A stretch of DNA of 21,898 nt from NCBI GenBank assembly GCA_004554555.1, contig SFLN01000019.1, forward strand, positions 1 through 21,898. Reading direction: 5' to 3'. Below the pieces are notes generated by a model. The model searched no databases, had not been told where the DNA came from, and saw only the letters and a list, made by a program, of their open reading frames with translations. Origin of the DNA: [Eubacterium] saphenum (GTDB taxonomy: Bacteria > Bacillota > Clostridia > Oscillospirales > Ruminococcaceae). A program made the translations under genes and the position numbers. The number at the start of each line of letters is the position of its first letter. The stretch's first letter is position 1. Positions 6,895-14,624 of this stretch are shown here, in pieces.

Positions 6895-7260
6895 ATGGCT
6901 TTATTCGACACCACGGCTTTCCGCATAATCGAACAAGGAATGAGCGTTATGTGGACAAAGCAGCAAATCATTGCACAGAATATCACCAATCAGGATACCC
7001 CGGGCTATAACTGCAAGTATCTTGACTTCGGCGGGATTTTAAAGGACAAAATCCGCGCCGACGGCTCTATAAAGAAGGAACTCAACATCTCCGAGCGCCT
7101 CATCATCGACACCATCACCGATGACCAGGCTGACGGAAACAACGTTGATATGGACGTGCAGAGCGCAGAGGCGGCTAAAACCGCGTACTGGCTCGACGCG
7201 CTCATCAACCAGATGAACGGCAACTTCACGCGCATCAGAAGCGCTATCGTGACCAAGTAA
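6895..7260 (+). CDS. flgB: Flagellar proximal rod protein FlgB
   Basis: FlgB forms part of the proximal rod that joins the MS ring to the axial structure and is secreted by the flagellar type III export system. The 121-aa product starts at ATG 6895 (MALFDTTAFRIIEQGM), chosen because AGAGGTA lies just upstream and the protein then matches FlgB; a longer frame from 6829 has no ribosome site. The rod signature QQIIAQNITNQDTPGY (23-38 region) and a C-terminal AAKTAYWLDALINQMNGNF helix are visible. It is the first gene of the operon and is followed 10 bases later by flgC. Confidence 0.94.
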   Translation: MALFDTTAFRIIEQGMSVMWTKQQIIAQNITNQDTPGYNCKYLDFGGILKDKIRADGSIKKELNISERLIIDTITDDQADGNNVDMDVQSAEAAKTAYWLDALINQMNGNFTRIRSAIVTK

Positions 7261-7270
7261 GGAGTAGATT

Positions 7271-7735
7271 ATGGCTTTTTTAAGTTCGCTTAATATCCCG
7301 CTTTCGGGTATGACCGCTCAGCGGTTCCGCTTCGACATCATCTCCCAGAACATCACAAATGCCGATGACTACGCGACCAATCCCGAGGACGTTTACTGCC
7401 GCAAAATGACCGTTTTCGCGGAGGACAGGAGCTTCAAGAAATGCCTGCGGCTCAATATGCAGAGCGGCGAGCTGGATTTGCACAGGTTCAATTATGTGCA
7501 GCTCAAGGGCGTCGAGGCAACGCAGGTTGTCGATGACCCCACGCCCCCCACGCCTGTTTACAGCCCCGACAATCCCTTGGCTGACGAGTACGGCTACATC
7601 TACGAGTCGAACGTAAACGTTGTCGTGGAGCAGGCGGACGCTATCGCTGCCGCGAACAGCTACAACGCAAACAAGGAAATCTTCGACCTTATGAAATCGA
7701 TGACTTCCGCGGCGCTTAACATCGGCAAGGGCTGA
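7271..7735 (+). CDS. flgC: Flagellar proximal rod protein FlgC
   Basis: FlgC is a proximal rod component. The 154-aa product has the N-terminal rod motif GMTAQRFRFDIISQNITNADD (split over residues 14-34) and the C-terminal coiled segment DAIAAANSYNANKEIFDLMKSM, with the family SNVNVVVE strand before it. AAGGAG precedes the ATG. Length is normal, and the position between flgB and fliE is the usual clostridial order. Nothing unusual is seen. Confidence 0.94.
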   Translation: MAFLSSLNIPLSGMTAQRFRFDIISQNITNADDYATNPEDVYCRKMTVFAEDRSFKKCLRLNMQSGELDLHRFNYVQLKGVEATQVVDDPTPPTPVYSPDNPLADEYGYIYESNVNVVVEQADAIAAANSYNANKEIFDLMKSMTSAALNIGKG

Positions 7736-7764
7736 TGAACGAATTTTGTTAAGAGGTACATAAA

Positions 7765-8109
7765 ATGTCACTTTATTCAATCAGCCCGCTTTTCGGGCTT
7801 AACCCCCTCGAAGACCTTCAGCCGATGGACAGAATGGACAAAATGCTCCCTATCGGCGCTACAAACGTGCCTGTTGTGGACACGGAAAACGCGTCCTTCC
7901 TCGATATCTTCAGAGGGCTTGTCACCAACGTTATCGAAACCAACGAGCAGGTTGACCGCGATGCTATCGACCTTATGCTCGGCAATATCGACAATATCGC
8001 AGAAATGCAGGCGAATATCGAAAAGGCAAACACCGCCGTTGACGTTCTCGTGACCGTCAAGAACGAGGTTATCAGCGCCTACAACTCCATTATTAATATG
8101 CAGATTTAA
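7765..8109 (+). CDS. fliE: Flagellar hook-basal body complex protein FliE
   Basis: FliE joins the MS ring (FliF) to the rod and is needed early for export. The 114-aa product has an N-terminal variable part and the conserved C-terminal helical half, with MLGNIDNIAEMQANIEKA and LVTVKNEVISAYNSIINMQI typical of FliE. AGAGGTA stands before the ATG. A 102-bp gap with a stem-loop separates it from fliF. Confidence 0.92.
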   Translation: MSLYSISPLFGLNPLEDLQPMDRMDKMLPIGATNVPVVDTENASFLDIFRGLVTNVIETNEQVDRDAIDLMLGNIDNIAEMQANIEKANTAVDVLVTVKNEVISAYNSIINMQI

Positions 8110-8119
8110 GGTGCGGCTG

Positions 8120-8151
8120 CGGGTGAACGGCAGCACTTGTGCGAACACCCG
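8120..8151 (+). other. Stem-loop in the fliE-fliF gap
   Basis: CGGGTG (8120-8125) pairs with CACCCG (8146-8151), and inside it GCAC (8133-8136) pairs with GTGC (8139-8142). No T-run follows, so this is probably an mRNA structure such as a processing or stability element rather than a terminator. Confidence 0.45.
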
Positions 8152-8211
8152 TTTCGGGCAATTTTCACGGCATAAGGTTTGCTCTTATTTTAAATTCCCA
8201 GAGGTTTTTAG

Positions 8212-9885
8212 ATGAACGAAAAAGTCAAAAAGATTACCGTCAAGGTAAAAGAAAAATGGACGGGATTTTCAAAGGCGATTAAGATTATGCTTATCGCAAT
8301 TCCGATTGCGATTATCGCTATAATCATAATTCTCGCGGTTTTGCTCAACCACAAGGACAGAGGCGTCCTTTTTTCGGGACTTTCAACGTCCGAGGCAGGC
8401 GAAATCGTCACCGCGATAAACTCGCTCGGCGTTACCGATGTAACCCTCCGCGACAACGGCGATATCGTTGTTCCCGCGGAAAATATCGACAGCCTGCGTA
8501 TGCAGCTCTCGGTTCAGGGTTACCCGAAAAACGCCAAAAACTACGATATCTGGAACGACGGAATCGACCTGTGGTCAACCGATACCGACAAGCGCGAGGT
8601 TGCAAGACAGCAGCGCGAGGCGAATATAGCCGCAACGCTCAAGCAGCTTGACCCCGTGGCGGCGGTTACCGTAAATCTCGATATCCCCAAAACCCGCGAT
8701 TACGTCATCACCGATACCAAGGAAGTTCCGCGCTGCTCCGTGCTGCTCAAGCTCAGAAACGACGATGAGCTTACCAATGCGGAAGTAAGAGCGATTTTCA
8801 GACTTGTTGAAACAAGCGTTGAGAACCTTACAATCGACAACATTTCCGTTACCGATACCCTCGGACGTTCCTATGAATGGATTTCCGAGGAAGAGGAGCA
8901 AAACGGTCAGAAGGACGCGTCGGGCGTTTCCGTTGCGCGTAAACGGCAGCAGTTCGTGCTCGAAATGCAGAACGCTATCACAAGCCAGCTGCGCGACTCT
9001 CTCGCCACCGTTTACGGCGAGAAGAACTACACCGTCAACGTTTCCGCAATCCTCAATTATGACGCGAAAAAGGTTGAGTCAACCGAGTATGTGCCGATTG
9101 AGGGTTCAAACACGGGTGTTCTCGACCACGAACAGCATATCATCGCCTCCGACCAGCTCGATACCTCGGGCAATGTTATCGGAACATCTCCAAATGCGGA
9201 TTTGTCGCCCGATTACCCGACTATCGAGGGCTTGGTTGACGGTGAAAAGTATTATTATCGAAAAGACGAAAACCAGTACGATGTCACCAATATAAAGACG
9301 ACCATCGAGAAGGACGGTTACAGCATCGACAAGCTCACAGTCGGCGTTGCCATCAACCGCACCAACCTCACGGACGGCGAGCGCGACCAAATTCGCGGGT
9401 GGGTTGCGGCGGCTGCGGGAACCGATATCGAAAACGTTGCCGTTCACAACGAGGCGTTCGCCCTTACCACCAACAACGGTACGACTGTCGGCGACGGAAG
9501 CGGACTCGGAATTTACACGCGTCCCGTGGATTCGTTCAGAAACACGCTGCTGTTCGTGGTTATCGGTCTTGGCGTGCTGCTCGTGCTGCTGCTTATCGCT
9601 TCGCTCTTCGTAAGCAAGAGCCGCAAGCGCAAAATCCGCCGCAGACAGGAACAGGCGCTTGCCGCCGCGCAGGCTGCTGCTGCCGAGAACAACTACTCGG
9701 GTGCAGGCGCGACCGCAGGAGAAGCGCCGCAGGAGGTTGATTTCAACATCGCAAGCCTCACCGAGGAAGCGGGCAAGGATTCCCGCGAAACTATCCTCAA
9801 GCGCGAAATCGCGGAATTTGCCAACACAAATCCCGAAATCGTCGCTTCGATTATCAGGAATTTGCTTCGCGACGAGAACCAGTAA
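8212..9885 (+). CDS. fliF: Flagellar MS-ring protein FliF
   Basis: FliF forms the membrane MS ring, the base on which rod, switch and export gate assemble. The 557-aa product has a first membrane helix at about 25-45, a long periplasmic part beginning RGVLFSGLS and including RQQREANIAATLKQLDPV and the VNLDIPK strand, and a second membrane helix at about 444-467. A basic cytoplasmic tail follows (SKSRKRKIRRR), with a C-terminal FliG-binding segment NTNPEIVASIIRNLL. The 90-residue tail with an Ala-rich linker is within family range. CAGAGG precedes ATG 8212. fliG follows after 21 bases. Confidence 0.96.
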   Translation: MNEKVKKITVKVKEKWTGFSKAIKIMLIAIPIAIIAIIIILAVLLNHKDRGVLFSGLSTSEAGEIVTAINSLGVTDVTLRDNGDIVVPAENIDSLRMQLSVQGYPKNAKNYDIWNDGIDLWSTDTDKREVARQQREANIAATLKQLDPVAAVTVNLDIPKTRDYVITDTKEVPRCSVLLKLRNDDELTNAEVRAIFRLVETSVENLTIDNISVTDTLGRSYEWISEEEEQNGQKDASGVSVARKRQQFVLEMQNAITSQLRDSLATVYGEKNYTVNVSAILNYDAKKVESTEYVPIEGSNTGVLDHEQHIIASDQLDTSGNVIGTSPNADLSPDYPTIEGLVDGEKYYYRKDENQYDVTNIKTTIEKDGYSIDKLTVGVAINRTNLTDGERDQIRGWVAAAAGTDIENVAVHNEAFALTTNNGTTVGDGSGLGIYTRPVDSFRNTLLFVVIGLGVLLVLLLIASLFVSKSRKRKIRRRQEQALAAAQAAAAENNYSGAGATAGEAPQEVDFNIASLTEEAGKDSRETILKREIAEFANTNPEIVASIIRNLLRDENQ

Positions 9886-9906
9886 TTTTGATTTGGGAGT
9901 GATTTT

Positions 9907-10929
9907 ATGGCTTCATCAAAACAGCAGGAAGGCGAGCTTTCACCCGCTAAAAAGGTTGCTCTTGTACTTGCGTCAATGGGCGCGGAAACTGCGTCCGCGA
10001 TATATAAACACCTGTCAGATGACGAAGTTGAGGCAATTTCCGTCGAGCTTGCCCGTATGGAATACCACTCGATTGACGTTGTCGAGGAGGTTCTCAATGA
10101 GTTCTACGAGCTTTGCTTAACTCAGAAAGTTGTCACGGAGGGCGGAATAGACTATGCGAGAAACGTTCTCGAAAAGGCGTTTGGCAAGGAGGCTGCCGAC
10201 AATCTCCTCAACCGCATCACAAAGCAGCTCGAAACCAAGTCCTTCGACTTCGTGAGAAAGGCGGACTACAAAAACCTGCTGGCAATCGTTCAGAACGAGC
10301 ACCCGCAGACCATCGCCCTTATCCTCTCCTACGCGCGCACCGACCAGGCTTCGGCGATTTTGTCCGAGCTGCCGAAGGAAAAGCGCGTTGAGGTTGTCGA
10401 GAGAATTGCAAATATGGACAGAGCCTCGCCGGAGGTTGTAAAGGCGATTGAAGGCTCACTCGAGAAGAAATTCGCAACGCTCGCTTCGTCAGATTCGATG
10501 GAAGTCGGCGGTATAAGCTATGTCGCGGAGATTATGAACAACGTCGACAGAGCGACAGAGAAGTACATATTCGACGAGCTGTCGGCGCGCGACCAGAAGC
10601 TTGCCGACCTCATCAAGCAGAAGATGTTCGTTTTCGAGGATATCGTGCGCCTCGACGCAAAGGATATCCAGGAGTTTGTCAAGCAGGTGGATTCCAAGGA
10701 TCTCGCGGTTGCCATCAAGGGCTCAACGCAGGAGGTTGCGGAGTGCATTTTTGCAAATATTTCCAGCCGTGCGCGTGAGAACCTGCAGGCTGATATCGAG
10801 TACCTCCACAACGTGCGTATGCGCGATGTTGACGAGGCGCAGCAGCGTATCGTTGGCATCATCAGACGCCTCGAGCAGGAGGGCGCGATTACCATTACCC
10901 GCGGCGGCGGCGACGAGATTATCGCTTAA
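9907..10929 (+). CDS. fliG: Flagellar motor switch protein FliG
   Basis: FliG is the torque-generating switch protein on the cytoplasmic face of FliF. The 340-aa product shows the N-terminal FliF-binding domain (KKVALVLASMGAETAS), the conserved EHPQ motif (131-134) of the middle domain followed by TIALILSY, and a C-terminal charged domain with RDQKLADLIKQKMFVFEDI that meets MotA. The ATG follows GGGAG. It ends with an unusual GGGDEIIA tail. The stop TAA and the sequence after it (TAATGGTGCGGGTTCGTGG) resemble motifs repeated in the next spacer, so the 3' end may have been duplicated. Confidence 0.96.
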   Translation: MASSKQQEGELSPAKKVALVLASMGAETASAIYKHLSDDEVEAISVELARMEYHSIDVVEEVLNEFYELCLTQKVVTEGGIDYARNVLEKAFGKEAADNLLNRITKQLETKSFDFVRKADYKNLLAIVQNEHPQTIALILSYARTDQASAILSELPKEKRVEVVERIANMDRASPEVVKAIEGSLEKKFATLASSDSMEVGGISYVAEIMNNVDRATEKYIFDELSARDQKLADLIKQKMFVFEDIVRLDAKDIQEFVKQVDSKDLAVAIKGSTQEVAECIFANISSRARENLQADIEYLHNVRMRDVDEAQQRIVGIIRRLEQEGAITITRGGGDEIIA

Positions 10930-11190
10930 TGGTGCGGGTTCGTGGTTTTCGGGCAGCGTCAAAATCTGCTGAAAAGGCGGCATTTGGCGGCGGCATCGGA
11001 CGTTTTGGGAAACGCTCGGCGGTGCTCGGGAATAAGATTTGTGCTTGAAACGGCGAGGATTTTGCTTAACACTGCGGGTTTGCGGCGATTTTGGGCGAAT
11101 TCGGAGGTTTGCGAGAACAAGAGCTGTTACCGCGAACTAAGCCGGAACGAGAGAGAAATTCCCCATAACAGTGCGGGTTTACACAAATTT
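10926..11190 (+). repeat. Repeated stop-codon-associated motif in the fliG-fliH spacer
   Basis: Three related segments occur: TTAATGGTGCGGGTTCGTGG at the fliG stop (10926), TTAACACTGCGGGTTTGCGG (11067) and ATAACAGTGCGGGTTTACAC (11165). Upstream of the second copy, GGCGAGGATTTTGC resembles GCGACGAGATTATCGC of the fliG end, which suggests a decayed copy of the gene end. No gene is seen in 10930-11210. A frame opening at 10942 overlaps fliH and has no ribosome site. Just before fliH an ACAAA-T-TTTGT inverted repeat lies next to the ribosome site. Confidence 0.6.
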
Positions 11191-11210
11191 TGTAACGGAG
11201 GAGATTGTTT

Positions 11211-12182
11211 TTGTCGGTTTATAAATATAATTCAATCCGTTACAACGGCGGCGTTGATATCTCGAACACCCTCAAAATGCGCAGGGAAATTCCTACCGAG
11301 AGCGCAAAGCCGGCGGAGAGCGCTCCCGAGCAAGCGCCAAATCAGCCCGAGGTTCACGAGGAGCCGCGTGTTTCCGTTGAGGACGCGCTGATTAAGCGTG
11401 AGGCTGAGCTTAAGCTTGCCGCGGAGGAGCTTGAAAAGCGCAAACGTGAGCTTGCCGCGCTCAAGGAGCAGTACATTGAACAGGGTAAACAGGTCATCAT
11501 CGAGGCAAAACGCCGCGCCGACGGTATCGTGAACAACGCAAATGCCGAGGCGGACGCGATTGTCAAGGACGCGGAGAAAAAGCGTGACGATGTGTTCATA
11601 AAGGCGCGCGCCGAGGGCTTCGAGCAGGGCAAAAAGGACGGCGCTGCGCTCGTTCTCACCGAGAGCCGAAATATTCTCGACGAGGCACGCGATTTCTCCG
11701 ATAAGATAAACACAAGCAAGGCGGAGCTTTTCGCGAAGTACGAGAAGGATATCTACGACACCGTGATGGAAATCGCTAACAAGGTGACGATGAACAGCAT
11801 GTCGGTCAAGGACGGCACCGCTGCAAAAAAGCTCATTAAGGCGGCGGCGAAGGATTTCCGAAACTCGCAGCTTATCCGCATAACTCTCGACGAGAACGAT
11901 GCGTCAATCGAGCTTTCGGGCGACTATGAGTACCTCAAGGAGCTGTGCGGCGGTATGGCGCACGTTGAGGTTGAACTCCTCGCGGACGCCGAGCCGGGAA
12001 CGGTTGTCGTGGACAACGGCGAGGAAATCACCGACGCGGGAATTATGACGCAGCTTCGTATGATTAGGGAGCTCGGCGACGGCAAGTTCAAGGGCGTTTC
12101 CCCGAAGAAGCGCTCCTCGCGGCGCAAAAAGTCCGAGGAGAGCGAAGATGTTCCCGAGGAAAACGCCGATGAGGAAGAATAA
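11211..12182 (+). CDS. fliH: Flagellar export ATPase regulator FliH
   Basis: FliH is the peripheral stalk of the export apparatus; it binds FliI and regulates its ATPase. The 323-aa product has a variable N-terminus, a long charged coiled coil (about 55-150, e.g. KREAELKLAAEELEKRKREL), and a C-terminal domain like the V/F-type ATPase E/delta subunits (MEIANKVTMNSMSVKDGTA onward). Start: TTG 11211 is chosen because GGAGGAG (11197-11203) lies 7 bases upstream; TTG 11205 is too close to it. The last 25 or so residues form a basic block (KKRSSRRKK) followed by an acidic run (EESEDVPEENADEEE), an extension not usual for FliH. The assignment rests on position and architecture. Confidence 0.88.
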   Translation: MSVYKYNSIRYNGGVDISNTLKMRREIPTESAKPAESAPEQAPNQPEVHEEPRVSVEDALIKREAELKLAAEELEKRKRELAALKEQYIEQGKQVIIEAKRRADGIVNNANAEADAIVKDAEKKRDDVFIKARAEGFEQGKKDGAALVLTESRNILDEARDFSDKINTSKAELFAKYEKDIYDTVMEIANKVTMNSMSVKDGTAAKKLIKAAAKDFRNSQLIRITLDENDASIELSGDYEYLKELCGGMAHVEVELLADAEPGTVVVDNGEEITDAGIMTQLRMIRELGDGKFKGVSPKKRSSRRKKSEESEDVPEENADEEE

Positions 12183-12246
12183 GGCGCGAGTTTCCGCCGA
12201 TATCAACGCGGGCGACAGATGAAGAGCAAGCCGTGACGGAGGCGTT

Positions 12247-12387
12247 ATGGGTGAAGTTATTGACTTTGTTTTGGAGTTTATCGGAGATATAATCGATTTT
12301 TTCGATTGGCGGAAAAAGCGCAAAACCCGCGAGAAGGATAAAATCGTGCAGGCTGATGTTTCCGAGCAAGATAGTGACGGGAAATAA
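12247..12387 (+). CDS. 46-aa small protein of unknown function inside the flagellar operon
   Basis: ATG 12247 follows a strong GGAGG with 4-5 base spacing, and the frame runs 46 codons to TAA 12387. I do not recognise the family. The first half, MGEVIDFVLEFIGDIIDFF, is hydrophobic with regularly placed acidic residues, then W21 and a basic stretch RKKRKTREKDK, then a polar acidic tail. This looks like an amphipathic or membrane-surface helix with a cytosolic basic patch. It lies 64 bases after fliH and before a repeat-filled gap leading to fliI, so a role beside the export ATPase is possible but only inferred. It could also be a chance frame, although the ribosome site argues against that. 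Confidence 0.55.
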   Translation: MGEVIDFVLEFIGDIIDFFDWRKKRKTREKDKIVQADVSEQDSDGK

Positions 12388-12407
12388 CAGCGGCGTTCGA
12401 CTGAATT

Positions 12408-12690
12408 TGGCTTAACATCGCGGTTTGCGGCGGGTGTCGCGGTGAAAGTTGGTTCTCGGCGAATTTGGCGGGTTTCGCCGACTAAAGCGGCGATTAACGC
12501 GAAAGTTGGCTTAACAGCACGGTTTGCGGCGGGTGTCGCGGCGAAAGTTGGTTCTTGGCTGGATTTGGCGGGTTTTTCCGACTAAAGCGGCGATTAACGC
12601 AGGATTTGACTTAACAGCGCGGTTTGCGGCGGGTGTCGCGGCAAAACGTTAGTTCTTGGCTTGATTTGGTGGGTTTCGCTGACTAGAGCG
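12408..12690 (+). repeat. About 100-bp tandem repeat, nearly three copies
   Basis: Units begin at about 12408, 12507 and 12607 (period 99-100). Each opens with CTTAACA followed by CGGTTTGCGGCGGGTGTCGC, then AAAGTTGGTTCT, then GGCGGGTTT..CCGACTAAAGCGG. Units 1 and 2 are about 90% identical, and unit 3 decays after about 75 bp. A further short piece (TTTGGCTTAACAGCAT) lies near 12770. The rest of the 525-base gap between the small ORF and fliI (12388-12912) holds no convincing gene. Confidence 0.88.
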
Positions 12691-12810
12691 GGCGCGAACA
12701 CGCTTGGTTAACGAGAAATCCGGCTTGTACCGCTGTATAAAGCGCGAACGAGCACGGTTATCGATAAATTTGGCTTAACAGCATAGGCTGACGCAATGAA
12801 AAGGATTACA

Positions 12811-12860
12811 ACAAATTTCCGCAATTGTGCGGCGGGAGCTAAAATTCCCGAAAAATTTGT
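12811..12860 (+). other. Compact three-stem inverted-repeat structure before fliI
   Basis: ACAAATTT (12811-12818) pairs perfectly with AAATTTGT (12853-12860). Enclosed directly are two hairpins: CCGCA/TGCGG (12819-12832, loop ATTG) and CGGGA/TCCCG (12833-12850). Only two A residues are left unpaired at the junction, so as RNA it could form a tight three-way junction 52 bases before the fliI GTG. No T-run follows. It does not match the hammerhead core, and I cannot name a known riboswitch. Confidence 0.6.
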
Positions 12861-12912
12861 CGATATATAAATAGGTAGGCGAGAAATCGCCAAAGCGCAC
12901 GGGGGTGCAAAA

Positions 12913-14229
12913 GTGCTTGATTTTGCGGGTTTCCGCTCAGAGGTTCAGAGTGCCGAGCTTTTTCGTTATATGGGTAAAATCGAGAAGATTGTCGGTATGA
13001 CCATCGAGGCAAGCGGTCCCGCCGCAAATATCGGTGACGTTTGCCGAATATTTTCAAAGGATAGGTCATCTTTTATAAGAGCAGAGGTTGTCGGCTTCAA
13101 CAAAAGCAACATCTTGCTGATGCCGTACACCGATATCGAGGGCATCGGCCCCGGAAGCATCGTGGACAACACCGGCGACAAGCTCACCGTTAAGGCGGGC
13201 GCAGGGCTTATCGGCAGGATTGTGGACGCGACCGGCGTCGCACTGGACGGGCTTGGCGAAATCGAGTGCACCGACGAGGTGCCTATCACCGGTATCCCGG
13301 TCAACCCTTTCACAAGACCGCCAATCCACGAAACAATCGAGCTTGGCGTTAAGGCAATCGACGGCACCTTGCTGATGGGCAAAGGGCAGAGAATGGGCAT
13401 TTTCGCAGGCTCGGGCGTCGGTAAATCCACGCTGATGGGTATGATTGCGCGAAAGGTCAAGGTTGACGTCAACGTTATCGCGCTTGTTGGTGAACGTGGA
13501 CGCGAGGTGCGCGAGTTTATCGAACGTGACCTCGGCGAAGAAGGTATGGCGCGCTCGGTTTTGGTTGTGGCAACGTCCGACCAGCCCGCGATGATGCGCT
13601 CGAAATGCCCGCTCACGGCAACCGCTATCGCCGAGTATTTTATGAAGCAGGGCAAGGACGTTCTGCTGATGATGGACAGCTTGACGCGTTATGCAATGGC
13701 ACTTCGCGAGGTTGGCTTGGCGACAGGTGAACCGCCCATCGCGAGAGGCTACACGCCGTCCATTTACAGCGCGCTTCCGAAGCTGCTTGAACGTGCGGGA
13801 AATTTCCCGGAGGGCTCGATAACGGGTATATACACGGTGCTTGTCGAGGGCGACGACACCAACGAGCCGATTGCCGACACCGTGCGCGGTATCATCGACG
13901 GGCACATTATCCTCTCGAGAAAAATCGCCGCGCAGAACCACTATCCCGCAATCGACGTTCTCCCGAGCGTTTCGCGTTTGATGAACGATATCGGCACGCC
14001 CGCGCACAAGGAAGCGGCGGGAAAACTGCGGCATCTGCTGTCGCTTTACAACAACAACTACGACTTGATTTCAATCGGCGCCTACAAGCACGGCACAAAC
14101 CCGCAGCTTGATGAGGCGATAAATAAAATCGACGCGATAAACCACTTCCTCACGCAAGGGCGAAAAGAGAGCTTTTCACTCGATGAAACGGTGAAAATGC
14201 TGATTGACGCGGTGAGTGATAAGAAGTGA
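12913..14229 (+). CDS. fliI: Flagellar export ATPase FliI
   Basis: FliI is the hexameric ATPase of the flagellar type III export system, related to the F1 beta subunit. The 438-aa product is full length. It shows Walker A GSGVGKST (166-173), GERGREVREF, the Walker B region VLLMMDSLTRYAMALRE, and GEPPIARGYTPS. Start: GTG 12913 after a GGGGGTG stretch gives a normal N-terminus (LDFAGFRSEVQ...RYMGKIEKIVG); a weaker ribosome site than its neighbours is odd but acceptable. Its last 70 codons are repeated 323 bp downstream. The coding sequence here is intact. Confidence 0.96.
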   Translation: MLDFAGFRSEVQSAELFRYMGKIEKIVGMTIEASGPAANIGDVCRIFSKDRSSFIRAEVVGFNKSNILLMPYTDIEGIGPGSIVDNTGDKLTVKAGAGLIGRIVDATGVALDGLGEIECTDEVPITGIPVNPFTRPPIHETIELGVKAIDGTLLMGKGQRMGIFAGSGVGKSTLMGMIARKVKVDVNVIALVGERGREVREFIERDLGEEGMARSVLVVATSDQPAMMRSKCPLTATAIAEYFMKQGKDVLLMMDSLTRYAMALREVGLATGEPPIARGYTPSIYSALPKLLERAGNFPEGSITGIYTVLVEGDDTNEPIADTVRGIIDGHIILSRKIAAQNHYPAIDVLPSVSRLMNDIGTPAHKEAAGKLRHLLSLYNNNYDLISIGAYKHGTNPQLDEAINKIDAINHFLTQGRKESFSLDETVKMLIDAVSDKK

Positions 14230-14339
14230 CGGCGGCAACAGCGGCGGCTGAGCGGTTAACGAAAATGGCAAGCGAAAGCGGCTGATTTGGCGGCGATTTG
14301 CAGTGAACGAGAGTTTTCGGCAACGCTTCGCGGGTAGCA

Positions 14340-14552
14340 GCGGGAAAACTGCGGCACCTGCTGTCGCTGTACAATAACAACTACGACTTGATTTCAATCG
14401 GCGCCTACAAGCACGGCACAAACCCGCAGCTTGACGAGGCGATAAACAAGATTGACGCGATAAACCACTTCCTCACGCAAGGGCGAAAAGAGAGCTTTTC
14501 GCTTGATGAAACGGTGAAAATGCTGATTGACGCGGTGAGTGATAAGAAGTGA
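14340..14552 (+). pseudogene. Duplicated 3' fragment of fliI (codons 369-438 plus stop)
   Basis: Bases 14340-14557 match 14017-14234 (end of fliI and its stop) with no gaps over 218 bp. There are 9 differences, and all fall at third codon positions without changing an amino acid (CAT/CAC, CTT/CTG, AAC/AAT, GAT/GAC, AAT/AAC, AAA/AAG, ATC/ATT, TCA/TCG, CTC/CTT). The frame stops upstream at TGA 14304-14306 and has no start codon or ribosome site before the homology, so it cannot be a gene by itself. Both copies are followed by GAACGAGAGTTT..CGG and CAACGCTTCGCGG, the first after an extra ~70 bases. The unit duplicated thus included the fliI-fliJ spacer. This explains the 395-base gap 14230-14624. 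Confidence 0.95.
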
Positions 14553-14624
14553 CGGCGTTGAACGAGAGTTTCGGGCAACGCTTCGCGGTGAGCGGCAAAA
14601 CGATGAGTTTCAAGGGAGATTTTC

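Noticed and set aside
10942..11391. 149-codon open frame across the fliG-fliH gap
   Set aside because: It overlaps the start of fliH by about 180 bases in another frame, lacks a ribosome site and is low in recognisable protein character.
12408..12690. CRISPR array in the fliH-fliI gap
   Set aside because: The ~100-bp units are repeated over nearly their full length, with no short constant repeat alternating with unique spacers, and no cas genes are nearby.
12781..12870. Hammerhead ribozyme before fliI
   Set aside because: A three-stem layout and a GAAA are present, but the essential CUGAUGA core is absent; only CTGACG occurs upstream.
14340..14552. Transposon or IS element causing the fliI duplication
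   Set aside because: No transposase, terminal inverted repeats or target duplication is seen. The duplicated DNA consists only of fliI end and adjacent spacer.
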